This document shows, one piece after another, positions 1 through 9,623 of a stretch of 10,865 nucleotides of DNA (positions are counted from its first letter, which is position 1; each line of letters begins with the position of its first letter). Source of the DNA: Terana coerulea (taxonomy: Eukaryota; Basidiomycota; Agaricomycetes; Polyporales; Phanerochaetaceae); the NCBI GenBank assembly GCA_024811115.1, contig JAKOGH010000868.1:1-10865 (forward strand), in the 5' to 3' direction. The notes below the pieces were generated by a model. That model saw only the letters and a program-made list of their open reading frames with translations. It was not told the origin of the DNA and did no database searches. The position numbers and the translations under genes were made by a program.

Positions 1-397
1 GCATGCTCCACTCCTGCCAGTCGTTCCTGCGCTAAGTGGACCGAATCCATCCATATTGCGACCATTCGAATTGCCGCAGAGGCTGTACAGGCTGGTGTAT
101 TTATGGACGTTGCATGTTATGCCCGCGGCCGCGGCACTCAAGCGATATTGGGAAACGCGGCCGACAAACCCTACCTTCGACAGTGCGTTTACATATTGCC
201 GTTCCCGGACAAGACAGCCAGCTCAGTTCCATGACAAGAAGCCCTTGATAAACCTTAGTGCCCGCTGCTGCCCACGACTTCCAAAGTCCCTTCCTGTTCC
301 GTACACTCCTTGTTGCATGGGTCCGTCTCGGTCTTCGAGCCGCTTCGGCCCGTCGACACAGCCGCGTTCGCCATCTCCAGAACGCCGCTCTGTGTGA
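1..397 (+). other. possible 3' end of an unidentified gene (weak)
   Basis: Frame 1 is open from the window edge to a TGA at 232-234. It contains a stretch reading KWTESIHIATIRIAAEAVQ that resembles a coding segment. A second frame, open from 56 to 397, ends in a Ser/Arg/Pro-rich stretch (SRSSSRFGPSTQPRSPSPER) like many fungal C-terminal tails. The two could be joined by an intron, but I could not fix splice sites and recognise no family. A minus-strand frame across 101-469 is also open, so the GC-rich composition may explain all three. This is a candidate only. Confidence 0.2.
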
Positions 398-1369
398 TTT
401 ATGAGATTTTTCATATGGCTCCAAAGCACGACATATGCTTCTTACGAAGCTGACAAACGAGAGGCGCACGTTCGGGGTGCCTCTCTATATTGTCCACAAG
501 TAATGCATGGTGGTTGCTTCAGCGTCCTTTACCGTTCAATCTGGCGAAGCGCGGTAGCATAAACTGGTGAGTACGCTGGCATGGCTAAGAGCGCTGCAGA
601 AACAATGGGCTCTCATTTTCAGATAGATCTTCCGGTTCAACAAGCCGATGAATGAGTCCAAGGGAGCAGGTGTGCCTCATCCTCTTAAGTGGGTGCTAGA
701 ATTTTCCGTTAAGCATTTGGTAGACTTTTCGAGTGATCTACTGGTGACGTAGTAAGTTAAGGCCGTTCTGAGCCGCGGGGTACAGTGGGCTTCGCTGTTA
801 GACATGGAGTATGACTGGCTGCCCTGCGCGTTTACCGGAGGTGCCTTTTCCAGAGAAGTCTCAGACGCTCACCCTTTCCAAAGACACCCTTTACGTGGGA
901 GCAGCTTCCAAGACCACATTTCCATGCATGCTATGACCGAGTACGCCATGGACCGATGAAGCAGCTCGTTCACGGCTACATCTTAATACTATCAATCTCG
1001 CTACGATGGTCTGCGACTTTGTAGGTTAAGTGAGTATTCCTGCCAACCTGATACACTGCGCACAGTTCACACTACTTACTGTCAAGCCCCTACCAGAAAA
1101 ATCGAGAAGCAGCAGCTCCGAGTTGACGGGCGTGCGTGCCGTGCATGAGGTCTTCGATGCAGCGCGCTCGAAAGAAGTCGTGCCCTTACATCTCGAATTC
1201 GACACATTGAGTCGCTGGCGGGAACCTACTTCTGTGCCAGGCACAGTCGTTCCCTGTTTAGAATGCCACGTCCGTTATATGGACTAGATAGACTGTTAGC
1301 TCATACCGAGCTCGGTTGCCTCCCTCACTCCATCTACGAGCTCACTCTTTCGAGCAGCTGCTTTTTGTT
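398..1369. other. unassigned stretch
   Basis: No gene could be supported here. The longest plus-strand frame (1030-1287, 85 codons) has no recognisable motif and no convincing flanking splice sites, and a frame of similar size is open opposite it. The last part, just before the ATG at 1370, would be promoter and 5' UTR of the next gene. I see no clear TATA box; the stretch around 1320-1368 is pyrimidine-rich, which is common upstream of fungal starts. Confidence 0.4.
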
Positions 1370-3451
1370 ATGGCGTCTCCCCAAGCGACCTTCGCCGGCC
1401 CGCTCTTTGGAGGATATATGGTGTCGACATGCCTGAGTGCAATGTAAGCCGCGTTCTTTGCCTTTACGACGAACTTCTAGGTTGACCGCCTTCATTTCTT
1501 CCAGCTTTTACGGTGTCCTTTGTACTCAGTGCTACGTCTTTTTCCGACACTTTGAAAGAGACAATCGGCTGATGAAATACTCCGTACGCTCCACTTCTTG
1601 TCGAATGACCTAGCTCTCATACCTGAATGCCCTCGGAATTCTCAAGATCTGGACTCTGTTGTACGTGCACATAACCACGCTTACGGAAGAGCATCTGATG
1701 TCGGAGATAGGGGCTTCAACACGCTCCATCTCGTCTTCGCTTTGCAGGAAGCTACTGGCAAGTTTCGCTGTATGTGATAGTATGGTACCTGTCTACAGCT
1801 CGCTCTACTGCTAAGGTACACCGTTACGAACTGGGGACGCGTCGATCAGGTCACCGTATACAGCCCTTGGTGCGTGCCACACTACAGTTGCTGAAATCAG
1901 CCTGCAGCTCACAAAACGCTCCTCACGCCACGTAGGATGACACCCGTGAGCTTCAACGTTTGTATAACTGTCATAGAATTCTTACGCAGACTTAGGCCAT
2001 TATCATCGTCACTGTTAGTCTTTCGCCTTAGGAAGCTGTCGCAGAATTGATCAGTTCGCGATACAGGCATGCAGCAATGTGATAATTCAGGCGTAAGCGG
2101 TGCTTCCGCCGGTTGCGAGAAGCCTAACTGATCCTTCGCGGCTCGTGTAGCTGGTACATTCACCGCGTGGAAATTTGTATGTTGTCTTTTTTTCTGATGC
2201 TCTAAGAATACTGAGTTTGTCTCTTGATGCTCCTGGTAGTAAGCAACGGATGCCGCCCACTAGTTTGGATGCTAGTCAGTGTTGCTTCATGATCTATCCA
2301 ATTTTATTGCTAATGTCAATTTTGCCACAAGGCTGGCTGTACGGCGGTCACGTGGGGTAGGTATAAGCTATTCTAGAGCGTCTGCTGAACTAACCACTCG
2401 GAGTTAGGTCTGACAATGGGTATGCTTGCGTCTTCCCACCGATATATGTGGTATTTACCTTGCAATAACAGCCGTAGGAGGGGTTCTGTGAGTTGTATCT
2501 TACACCCTTGAGCAAACAGCACCGCTGACAGTGGCATCTGGATAGTGCCAGTTTTCCTACGCTTGCTGGATACACTAAGGGCAACGTGAGTGATCAAGCT
2601 TGAAGAGCTGTTGTTTGCTCCTTATGAGGGCCTCCCATGTGTTATCTCACTGCACCATAGTGGCTCATATACACATCTCACTCGTTTGACGTTGTGACCA
2701 ACGCATCGGTGGCAATAACCCTTGGGTTCTACCTCCGAAGAAGCCGACGCGCAGCATTGATTCCGCGGTAAGTAACCTAAATCCGACGTTGCTGGTAGAT
2801 ATGTCTACTCACCCCATTTGAACAGAACACGCTCCTTGCTCGATATGCTCGTAGTTTATACCATCAATACCGGTCTTTACGGGACGTGAGTAGTCTCAAG
2901 CCTCTGTCAGCAACAAGAAAAGCTCAACTCCGCACCTCAGCGTTATCCCTCTTGCTGTCGTGCTGTTCGTCAGTGGTACCCAATACTACAATTATTTCGC
3001 TAAACTGATGGCGAATCTGTACTTACAGCGTTTCGCACAACCGGACAATTTGGTTTGCTTTGCCAGTAAGCGAGCGTGCCTGTGGCATGTTGAGAATAAA
3101 GCACTGAATTGTACAAGTCTTTATTCCCTACAGTGCATGTAAGTTTTCGTCGTACCTACCAACATATATCGGACCCTGAATGCTACCGCAGTGTACTCAA
3201 ACACTTTGCTGGCATCGTACGTAGCCGTATTGGCGATCTCTTCAGGCATATCGTCTAACCGCCGACTCTGATTTAGACTCAATGAGCGGGATTGGCATTC
3301 GTCTGACTCTAACATCATGTCTATACCTCTTAGTCAGCTCGGAGTGAACACGGATCGATGCTCAGGAGCCCCGTCACTAGGAGGTCATAGTCAAGATAAC
3401 TCGCTCGTAAGTCCCAATGCTGCTGTGAACATGCTGGCTACTCACTGCTGA
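1370..3451 (+). CDS. DUF6534-type seven-helix membrane protein, about 19 exons
   Basis: Proposed exons: 1370-1443, 1505-1583, 1647-1660, 1711-1761, 1816-1869, 1936-1969, 2067-2092, 2151-2176, 2240-2274, 2332-2356, 2408-2487, 2532-2585, 2661-2767, 2826-2885, 2941-2968, 3029-3065, 3134-3151, 3192-3216, 3277-3451. Joined, they stay in frame for about 333 residues, close to the family's usual length. Family landmarks appear in the right order: an N-terminal membrane segment with FYGVLCTQCYVFF, NTLHLV, YTVTNWG (74-80), SPW (89-91), WYIHRV (112-117), then the DUF6534 domain with FDVVTNASVAITLGFYLRRS (from about 193), LLDMLVVYTINTG (224-236) and LYSNTLLASLN (268-278). A polar Ser/Asn-rich tail follows. 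The protein is probably a plasma- or endomembrane protein; the family has no established function. Exons 6-7 and 11-12 are least certain: the intron 1970-2066 is long, and exon 11 may hide another intron of about 42 nt (2430-2471). The last exon could splice further, since there is a GTAAGT at about 3408. The family call is firm, the exact exons less so. Confidence 0.72.
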
Positions 3452-4518
3452 GTATTTGACGAGCTCAGGCTGTCGATACTCCAAAATTGAAGAGCTCGCA
3501 AGTGATGATTGGCGTCTCTACCAAAGTCATCAGGACTGAGGTGTAGAGATGATTGCGCCGGAACATCGGTTAGGGAATGCAGAAGTGTATCTCAGGGCTG
3601 TTTAGGCTAAGAAGGGGCGGGCTCGACGTGACCTTCTTGTACAGATAGTTAACCGCAGGTCATGCTCAAAGCTGACTTTCTCGTATGCAATGATTTCAGC
3701 CAACCGAGCTGGGGTACATCTGCGAAAGGGCGAAGCAGTAAACTCGGATATGGCGTGTAACGGTGATGCTCTGCGTAGTATGAGACACGGAGCTATTGCA
3801 AGGAGATCAGAGCGAGAGACAAGATGAAGAACGGGCTTTATCTAGGCGCCCAGATCACGATTGAGTTTCGTAATCATGACGTCGACCACCAACTCGCTGG
3901 AAAACATACACACTGTGACACACACAGACTGCACTGTATATCCATTCGACGACCTACTATTACGACAGCTGGTGCTTCTGTATCTGTGAATGAAGGCTAT
4001 CACTACAAACTTGCCAGAGGGTCCGCAACATCACCCCACAAGTCGCTGTAATTTCCGGACGCTCGGCGTCCCTCGAAGACTACGTTGACTGCAGGAGTTT
4101 TGGGAATTCTGTGCGTTTGCGGATAGCAGCCATAGAGGAATGGGTAGAGGTGCGTGGCTTTAAGGTCTTTGGAATGTAGTAGCTCACTGTAATATAGATT
4201 GTTCTCCGATACTATCCCTCGGAAAGCTCTACGGAAATCTGACGTGTGAAAAGCAGAGCTCTTGAAGACACCAACGGCGGCACTGAGAGTCTCCTCAAAG
4301 TCATCATGCTTAGGAAGAGCGTTGAATGGACAACGATTTATTGCGCCGACGTCAAGTCTCGACCGCTTTGAGACTGGCAAGGCGACCACCGTCCTCAGTT
4401 TCTTCAGTTTCGCATGAACACCGAGCGTCTCCCCGCCGTTCGTCACCAGCGAAACCTGGTCTTGCACTCGTTAGACCTCAGCTTGTACGCTCTCCTTATC
4501 ATTTCACTATGACCCACC
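3452..4518. other. unassigned stretch
   Basis: No gene is supported. Scattered splice-like pairs occur, for example a possible 48-nt intron 4150-4197 (GTGCGT to ATATAG), and short open frames lie on both strands. The longest is a 154-codon minus-strand frame at 4003-4467. None shows a motif I recognise. Upstream exons of the candidate ending at 4964 could be here. Confidence 0.4.
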
Positions 4519-4964
4519 GTGTTTATTACCGGTGTTTACGCGGACGACGCCCGGTGCGCTCAGCTCAACGTCACTCCCACCAGGTCAACAAGGACTATGA
4601 GACGCGAAAAAGTACGCCTCCATTCGCTTTGCAAGTCGTCAAGCTCCTCGAACTTTTCGACCTCAAGAATATGCCATGGGAAGATCGGCTGTATTCAGAA
4701 CAAGCCAAGACTTCTACCCTCCAGCGGCAAGCATCCGAGTCCTAGTCAAAGCTCGGTAAACCACGGGATGCATCGTTTCTAAGACGCTTGTTGGATTCCC
4801 CATGCAAGACATCGGAGTTCGGTTCGACGGTTCGACGGGGTACGTCGCGCAACTTCTTGAAGTCTTGAAAGTCACTGACCCGCGCAGCTTTTAGCTCTGG
4901 TCGAGAAACGGGTAGATACACCAGCGCCCCGCCTGTTAGGAAGTCGAACGCTGCGGTCAGCTAG
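4519..4964 (+). CDS. possible serine-rich C-terminal tail of an unidentified intron-rich gene
   Basis: A frame open through 4519-4755 reads VFITGVYADDARCAQLNV and later becomes Ser-rich. It meets a GTAAAC donor at 4756. A 53-nt intron (4756-4808, ending ATGCAAG) leads to a 31-nt exon 4809-4839, then a 48-nt intron (4840-4887; donor GTACGT, branch-like CACTGAC, acceptor CGCAG) leads to 4888-4964, ending at TAG. Phases agree across both junctions and give a polar tail containing SSTSEFGSTVRRAFSSG. The upstream start is not visible: a TGA at about 4510 closes the frame, so more exons would be needed. Two other frames are open over parts of the same bases, one at 4326-4745 (plus) and one at 4888-5107 ending at a GTAAGT, so this may be a chance reading. 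I recognise no family. Confidence 0.25.
4821..4836. repeat. two tandem copies of an 8-bp unit (GGTTCGAC)
   Basis: GGTTCGAC occurs at 4821-4828 and again at 4829-4836, just before the GTACGT donor-like site at 4840. It may simply be part of a Ser/Arg-coding exon. Confidence 0.6.
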
Positions 4965-5669
4965 CCGAAGTACATCTGCCAGGAGTCTTCTGATACTTGG
5001 CCATGCACCCACAGATCTATCAGACCGGAGTCAGGAGGTGGGAAATGAAGCAGTGGCGTCCGAGGAGGACGGGGAACGGGCAGAAGCTGGGAACCACAGA
5101 GACCTCGTAAGTTACGGGTACCGCTGTCTTTTCCGTCGCACTTCGTGTACATTATGATTAATTTGAACACGGTAGAATATACGGAGGCGTTGACAATAGT
5201 GTCAGGCATTTCGATGGGCCGCGTAATGGTCGGATGCGGTATTAGCCTGGTGCAAGCTCAACGACTTCATACACCCTTAAACTTACGGTGGCCGTTAACC
5301 GCGGTGTGCGATGACAACTCAGAACGAGATCCCAGCGATCTGCGCGAAACTCCTCTTCCGGCCTCCTCATGACCATGGCCTCAATGTTCTCGTGCACCCG
5401 AGCTTTGGGGTCACCTCCTTCGCGAAGTAACCGCCTATTGTTCCGGCTACATGCTTCCGCATCTGCCAAGCCCAGTATGGGCTCGGCCTTCCCGCGTGCA
5501 CATTCGTCCATGCTGCCCTTTCTGGTGTGTGTTGTGGTTAATTGCTCATTCATACGTGCTGACGTGACTCTACAGCGGCCTTCCGAACGAGCTCATATAC
5601 TGCGACTTTGTCCAGTCTTCCAGGATGACGCTCGACTTTGGCCGACAAGTCCATACAATTTGTAGTGTC
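4965..5669. other. unassigned stretch and desaturase upstream region
   Basis: No gene is supported. A 103-codon minus-strand frame (5242-5553) is acidic and Arg-rich but lacks a motif. A plus-strand frame from 5369 to 5665 contains a hydrophobic patch (MLPFLVCVVVN) but ends at a TAG and shows no family. The last few hundred bases should include promoter and 5' UTR of the desaturase; a CTCTACAG at 5568-5575 could be the acceptor of a 5' UTR intron. Confidence 0.35.
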
Positions 5670-7412
5670 ATGTCCGCTGTTCCCCCACCTACTCCACATG
5701 AAACGGAGGTTATGGACTGCCTTGCTGTCCCGCTTGACGAGCAAGTCTCTACAAAACCGTTTGAGCCTCTACTGTGGTATGTAGCCACATTATCGTAGCC
5801 TCTATTATCATATACTTATTCACTGCTGTTATCTAGGTCGATAGAGGACATTCGTGATGCAATACCCGCCCGTCTCTTCAAGCGGGACACCACTCGCGGC
5901 CTCCTGTATCTCCTCAGAGATGCTGCGATGGCAGCAACGGCCGGGTACCTCGCCACACACATCGACTTGCTTCCGACATACTCGCCGGCTGCGAATCGGC
6001 TCGGCTTCCTAGGCTCCGAAATGCTCCGGTGGAGCTTGTGGCTGGTTTAGTACGTTTGCGGACTGTGCTCCACATGTGCTGTGCGCTCAACGATCCTTGC
6101 TCTGCAGCTGGTGGTTCCAGGGACTTATTTTCACCGGAATATGGGTTATCGGACATGAGGTCAGTTGACTAGTATGGTTTCATCTCGCGAAGCATCGCTC
6201 AAGCTTTGAACCCTGCTGAAGTGCGGACACGGAGCGTTCTCGGAGAACAAGCGTGTCTGCGACGTTGTAGGCTTTGTAGGTCGCGGCTCTCTACCTCTGA
6301 ACTTCGCTGACTATTTCCCGTAGTTGACGCACACGGCTCTGTGGACGCCTTACTTCAGCTGGAAGATATCGCACCATCGCCACCACAGCACTCATGCGTC
6401 TATGGAGCGCGACGAGGTATACGTGCCCTGGACGAGAAGTGAGCTGAATCTCCTGACGAGGCACACGGTCCGGTCGATTACGCGGAGTACTTTGGAGACA
6501 CGCCCATATACACCCTGTTCCAGCTCGTGAGGCAACAGCTGCTGGCGTTTCCGGCATATCTCTGTGAGCCGTCTGTCTGTTTCATAAATATTTATGTGCA
6601 AGGTGCTAACCTCTCTTGGAAGTATGCAACGTCTCTGGCCAGCGCGGTTACCCGAAGTATACTAACCATTTTGACCGTAAGTTTCTGCCTTGTGTCCGGT
6701 GTTAAACACGGTGTATATTAATGCGTACCCGGGCCATTGCTTAGCAAGTTCTGTGATTTTCACGAAGACGCAGCGCGACGTCGTCATTGCATCCAACCTC
6801 GGAATCCTAGGCATGATATACACATTGCGGCTTGCGATTGCCGTGTGGGGATTGGCAGACGTGGTGAAGTACTACGGCATCCCCTGGCTGTGCGTGAACC
6901 ACTGGTTCGTCATGATCACGTACTTGCACCACACCGACCCCATGCTCCCGCACTACCGAAGCGGGGCGTGGACGTATGCGCGTGGGGCCGCTGCCACCAT
7001 GGATCGCGAATTCCTCGGCCGGATGGGCGACTTCTTCCTGCACGGCGTCGCCCACTTCCATGTCATCCACCACTTCTTCCCGAAGATGCCTTTCTGTGCG
7101 TCCTGTGTACCCCCAATGTGTCTTTGAAAAGCGCTGACGATGATGCAGACCATGGTCCGGAGGCGACAGAGCGCTTGAAGGAGTTCATCGGAGACCATTA
7201 CCACTGTTCTTCCAAGCCCGTCTTCCAAGCGCTCTGGGATAATTACAATGACTGCCAGTTTGTTGAGGATGTCGGTAGGTGCAGTCGTTCGAGCAGTTTT
7301 CCGTGTAGCGACTCACGCGAGTTGGTCCTCAGGAAGCATTCTATTTTACCGTAATAAACAGGGCAAGGCAGCCAGGGTCGTCGACGAGCACTTCGCTGAG
7401 AAAGTTAGATGA
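5670..7412 (+). CDS. delta-12-type fatty acid desaturase, nine exons, with one apparent frameshift
   Basis: Exons: 5670-5776, 5837-6049, 6108-6159, 6222-6275, 6324-6563, 6623-6676, 6745-7095, 7149-7274, 7333-7412. Introns are 48-68 nt with clean GT-AG ends; intron 6 has the branch sequence GTGCTAACC. The product, about 425 residues if the frame is continued, is a membrane-bound di-iron desaturase of the ER that introduces a double bond into oleoyl chains to give linoleoyl, drawing electrons through cytochrome b5. All three histidine boxes are present: HECGH (123-127), HHRHH (159-163) and HVIHH (346-350). Typical blocks are also seen: [48 protein letters not shown] and the C-terminal [13 protein letters not shown]. 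Start: the first ATG, at 5670; an in-frame ATG at 5712 is the alternative. Exon 5 lacks one base near 6453 (residue 186), so as written the frame closes at a TGA at 6528-6530. A delta-15 or bifunctional specificity cannot be excluded from sequence alone. Confidence 0.93.
6447..6460 (+). other. apparent one-base deletion in desaturase exon 5
   Basis: Up to AAT-CTC (6447-6452) the frame follows the family (SELNL). From GAC-GAG at 6455 the family-like reading ([19 protein letters not shown]) continues one frame over. Only CT lies between (6453-6454) where a three-base Pro codon is expected, so one C seems missing from a short C/T run. This is either a true mutation or an assembly error. Confidence 0.8.
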
Positions 7413-7710
7413 GGGGCCTGCGCCAGAAGTGCTTAAGTTTTTCGCAGTCGGCTAATGCACAAGCGTCTTTGGATCAATTGCTGTTGGTGCAAACCATTGT
7501 TGATCAACACCTTCGCGAAAACAGCAGTTTCTCGGTCGGTGATCTCAGAGCGCACCGCCGAACGCTATCCATCTGAAGCTGCTAAAAGGGATGTTAAATT
7601 TACAGGCTGTCGATTTCCTACGCCCAGGCGTGCGTTCACGACGACCCGGCATGTTGCTATCTTCCTCTGAGTGTCCGTCGAAGTGGGAAGCAGAAACTAC
7701 GCCGCGTCGA

Positions 7711-7723
7711 GCGGCGGCGGCGG
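7711..7723. repeat. short GCG trinucleotide tract
   Basis: About four GCG units in a row, followed by GC-rich bases and the small tandem GGACGGACGG at 7731-7740. It would be an Ala-coding run in the unproven frame 7591-7935; otherwise it is simple sequence. Confidence 0.6.
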
Positions 7724-8215
7724 CCGGCACGGACGGACGGAGCGGTGAGAGCCAATCATCACCGCAGGATGTTGCCGCGCAGCTCGCTCAGGTGCCACAA
7801 AGTTCTTGTCCAGATCAAGTCACATACATACAGTCCGGGGCTCGCTTCTCTTCTGGTGCTGCCGTACACATGACTGCCCGACGCCGTGTATTGGAATTGG
7901 TAGGCGCGCCATGCGGGGTAAGTCTGTGCATCTAGGAACGATGGAGATGGTCACACCTGGGCCTACTAAGGACTCCTGAGAATGGCCGCGTCACCGTTCG
8001 TGGCCCGCTGAGCGCGGCCGTGCACTCGACGGTGTGTCCCCGCTTCCTTCTCTCGTCGCAAACTCGACATCAGAACCTCCTCCCCATGTCAGAACCGCAG
8101 TCCAGTCGCAACAGACCGCCTGGCCAGCACCAGCGAAGAGCGGGCTGGGCAAGAGTTGTCCTGTTTGGTGACATGCAGAGGATAGCACACACATCAGGCC
8201 CAAGCCTTGGGTGAT

Positions 8216-8241
8216 AAGCTTTGTTGCAAACAGCAAAGCTT
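8216..8241. repeat. 8-bp perfect inverted repeat, 10-base spacer
   Basis: AAGCTTTG at 8216-8223 is the exact reverse complement of CAAAGCTT at 8234-8241, with ttgcaaacag between. It lies about 120 bp before the Mpo1-like start. It could be a small hairpin or a site for a dimeric regulator; no function is established. Confidence 0.55.
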
Positions 8242-8363
8242 GAGGAACCCATGATCAGGACAGCACGTGCGAACCTTCCGACTGCGTCCTCGCATTAAAC
8301 CGTACATTTCGTACACGCCCCTTGCGCAGGACCTTTGTGCTGCGCTACCCTACTTGCTTTGCA

Positions 8364-9161
8364 ATGGCCCCCGGCATTCTTGATACCAGGAAGCAGGTGA
8401 GCTCTCCCGCTAGTTTCGTCACACAGTGGTATCAACACTTCAATAGCTGGTCTTTTATGGCACCTACCATAACAACACAACGAATGTGGTCGTGCATCTC
8501 ATATTCGTCCCTGTTATTGTCTGGTAAGCAGTCGAGAGAGTGCTGCTGTGGTGAGCGCTGCCTCTAACGACGTGCATGCAGGTCCGTGTCTGTCTTGATG
8601 TCGACTGTTCGCGTGCCATTTGTCCCGGACATCCAGTATCGACTCAACGACCAGATGGTCTTCAAGTCGAATATGGCAGTCGCCTACGCCATAATCACCT
8701 GGGCGTATTATTTCGCGCTCGAGCCTATAGCTGCTGTCAGTATGGCCTGCTCTCAGTAAATCTCTCCATTCATTTCATTTATCCGTAGGTGCTCTTCATA
8801 CCTCAGTATACGTCGACAGTGCTGCTAGCGACAGCATTTGAAGGACACAGATCAAATGCGATTGCTGTTGCTCTGGCTGTCCAAGCCGTCTCCTTCATCG
8901 CGCAGTTCATAAGCCACGGGTTTGCAGAGAAGCGGGCGCCGGCGCTGCTCGATAACTTCATCAGCGGTAAGACTCTACCCCTGTCTTCCTTCGTTCCTCT
9001 GACTGCATGGTTCTCCAGCGTTCGTAATGGCCCCTTTCTTCGTCCACATGGAGATGCTCTTCGTATTAGGGTATCGTCCGGCCTTGCGAAAGTACGTTCA
9101 GGCAGGCATCAAGGTGGAGGTCGAGAAGCTCGAGAAGATAGAACTGGCGAGGGAGAATTAG
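8364..9161 (+). CDS. Mpo1-like (DUF962 / YGL010w family) 2-hydroxy fatty acid dioxygenase, five exons
   Basis: Exons: 8364-8396, 8447-8523, 8582-8735, 8789-8966, 9019-9161. The introns (50, 58, 53 and 52 nt) keep phase and the product is 194 residues, near the 174 of yeast Mpo1. The family pattern is clear: an N-terminal QLVFYGTYHNNTTNVVVH (11-28) followed by LIFVPVIVW, then helices, then FISHGFAEKRAPALL (128-142) and FVMAPFFVHMEMLFVLGYRP near the end, closing with a charged coiled tail. In yeast, Mpo1 is an ER membrane Fe2+-dependent dioxygenase that removes one carbon from 2-hydroxy fatty acids during phytosphingosine breakdown (alpha-oxidation). His19, His28 and His131 are candidate iron ligands here. 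Start: ATG at 8364, directly giving MAPGILDTRKQ, as in relatives. The same activity is inferred, not shown. Confidence 0.92.
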
Positions 9162-9585
9162 GCAGACGTGAGGTTACGAGCCATGTATCTATAAGATTGC
9201 AGTCAAATCTCTAACGAGCTGCGCGCCGATATACCCTCCGGCGCACTGCTCGCATATATTCATACAACCACCAGAAAATGCCACATGCAATACGCACGAG
9301 CATACACCCGCATACAGCTGAGCCCTTCCTATCACGCGCTGAGGCCTGAGACTTGAGTCAGAACTGTGCACTGGGCGGTGAGCCACCGTCTAGACGACCA
9401 CCAACACAGTGTCACGGCTGAGAGACTGAGTGGTGGGGGCACTAGATCGGTGTACTAAATCGACACTGGTTATAGTATAGACTTACTTAATACACTAAAT
9501 ACTCCAAAGGGGCAGTGGTATACTTGAGATGTTTCGTGAGCTTCAAGTTTGTGCGCCGCGTTCAAGCTGCCAGCATGTCAAGACA

Positions 9586-9606
9586 GTTCAACGTTCAACG
9601 TTCAAG
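9586..9606. repeat. three tandem 7-bp units (GTTCAAC, GTTCAAC, GTTCAAG)
   Basis: Units at 9586-9592, 9593-9599 and 9600-9606. The related core TTCAAG also occurs at about 9542 and 9560. This may be a cluster of protein-binding sites or simple slippage. Confidence 0.6.
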
Positions 9607-9623
9607 CTTTGTGGCTGACGGCA

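Larger units (their letters stand above)
7413..8363. other. intergenic stretch between desaturase and Mpo1-like gene
   Basis: No gene is supported. A 114-codon plus frame (7591-7935) is Ala/Ser/Gln-rich with no motif, and a short frame at about 7446-7574 reads ASLDQLLLVQTIVDQHLREN but stops. A GCG-rich tract lies at 7711-7723 and an inverted repeat at 8216-8241. The segment should hold the desaturase 3' UTR and the promoter of the next gene. Confidence 0.45.

Noticed and set aside
101..469. 122-codon minus-strand frame
   Set aside because: Arg/Ala-rich low-complexity translation typical of the antisense of GC-rich sequence; no motif.
2177..2357. Hydrophobic frame containing FMIYPILLLMSILPQGW as a membrane helix
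   Set aside because: These bases are better explained as intron 2275-2331 with a CTAAT branch point; the flanking short exons in the other frame match the family and keep phase.
4003..4467. 154-codon minus-strand open frame
   Set aside because: No recognisable motif, no promoter or splice context, and plus-strand frames are open over parts of it. I could not support it as a gene.
6439..6460. 22-nt GTGAGC...GACGAG segment as a micro-intron explaining the desaturase frameshift
   Set aside because: Removing 22 nt shifts the frame the wrong way, and the length is far below that of its other introns.
6737..7354. 205-codon plus-strand open frame
   Set aside because: It overlaps the desaturase's largest exon in another frame and runs through two of its introns; the correct frame encodes the third histidine box.
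8789..9214. 141-codon frame as an independent gene
   Set aside because: It is exon 4 of the Mpo1-like gene read through its last intron; the family C-terminus appears only after splicing 8967-9018.
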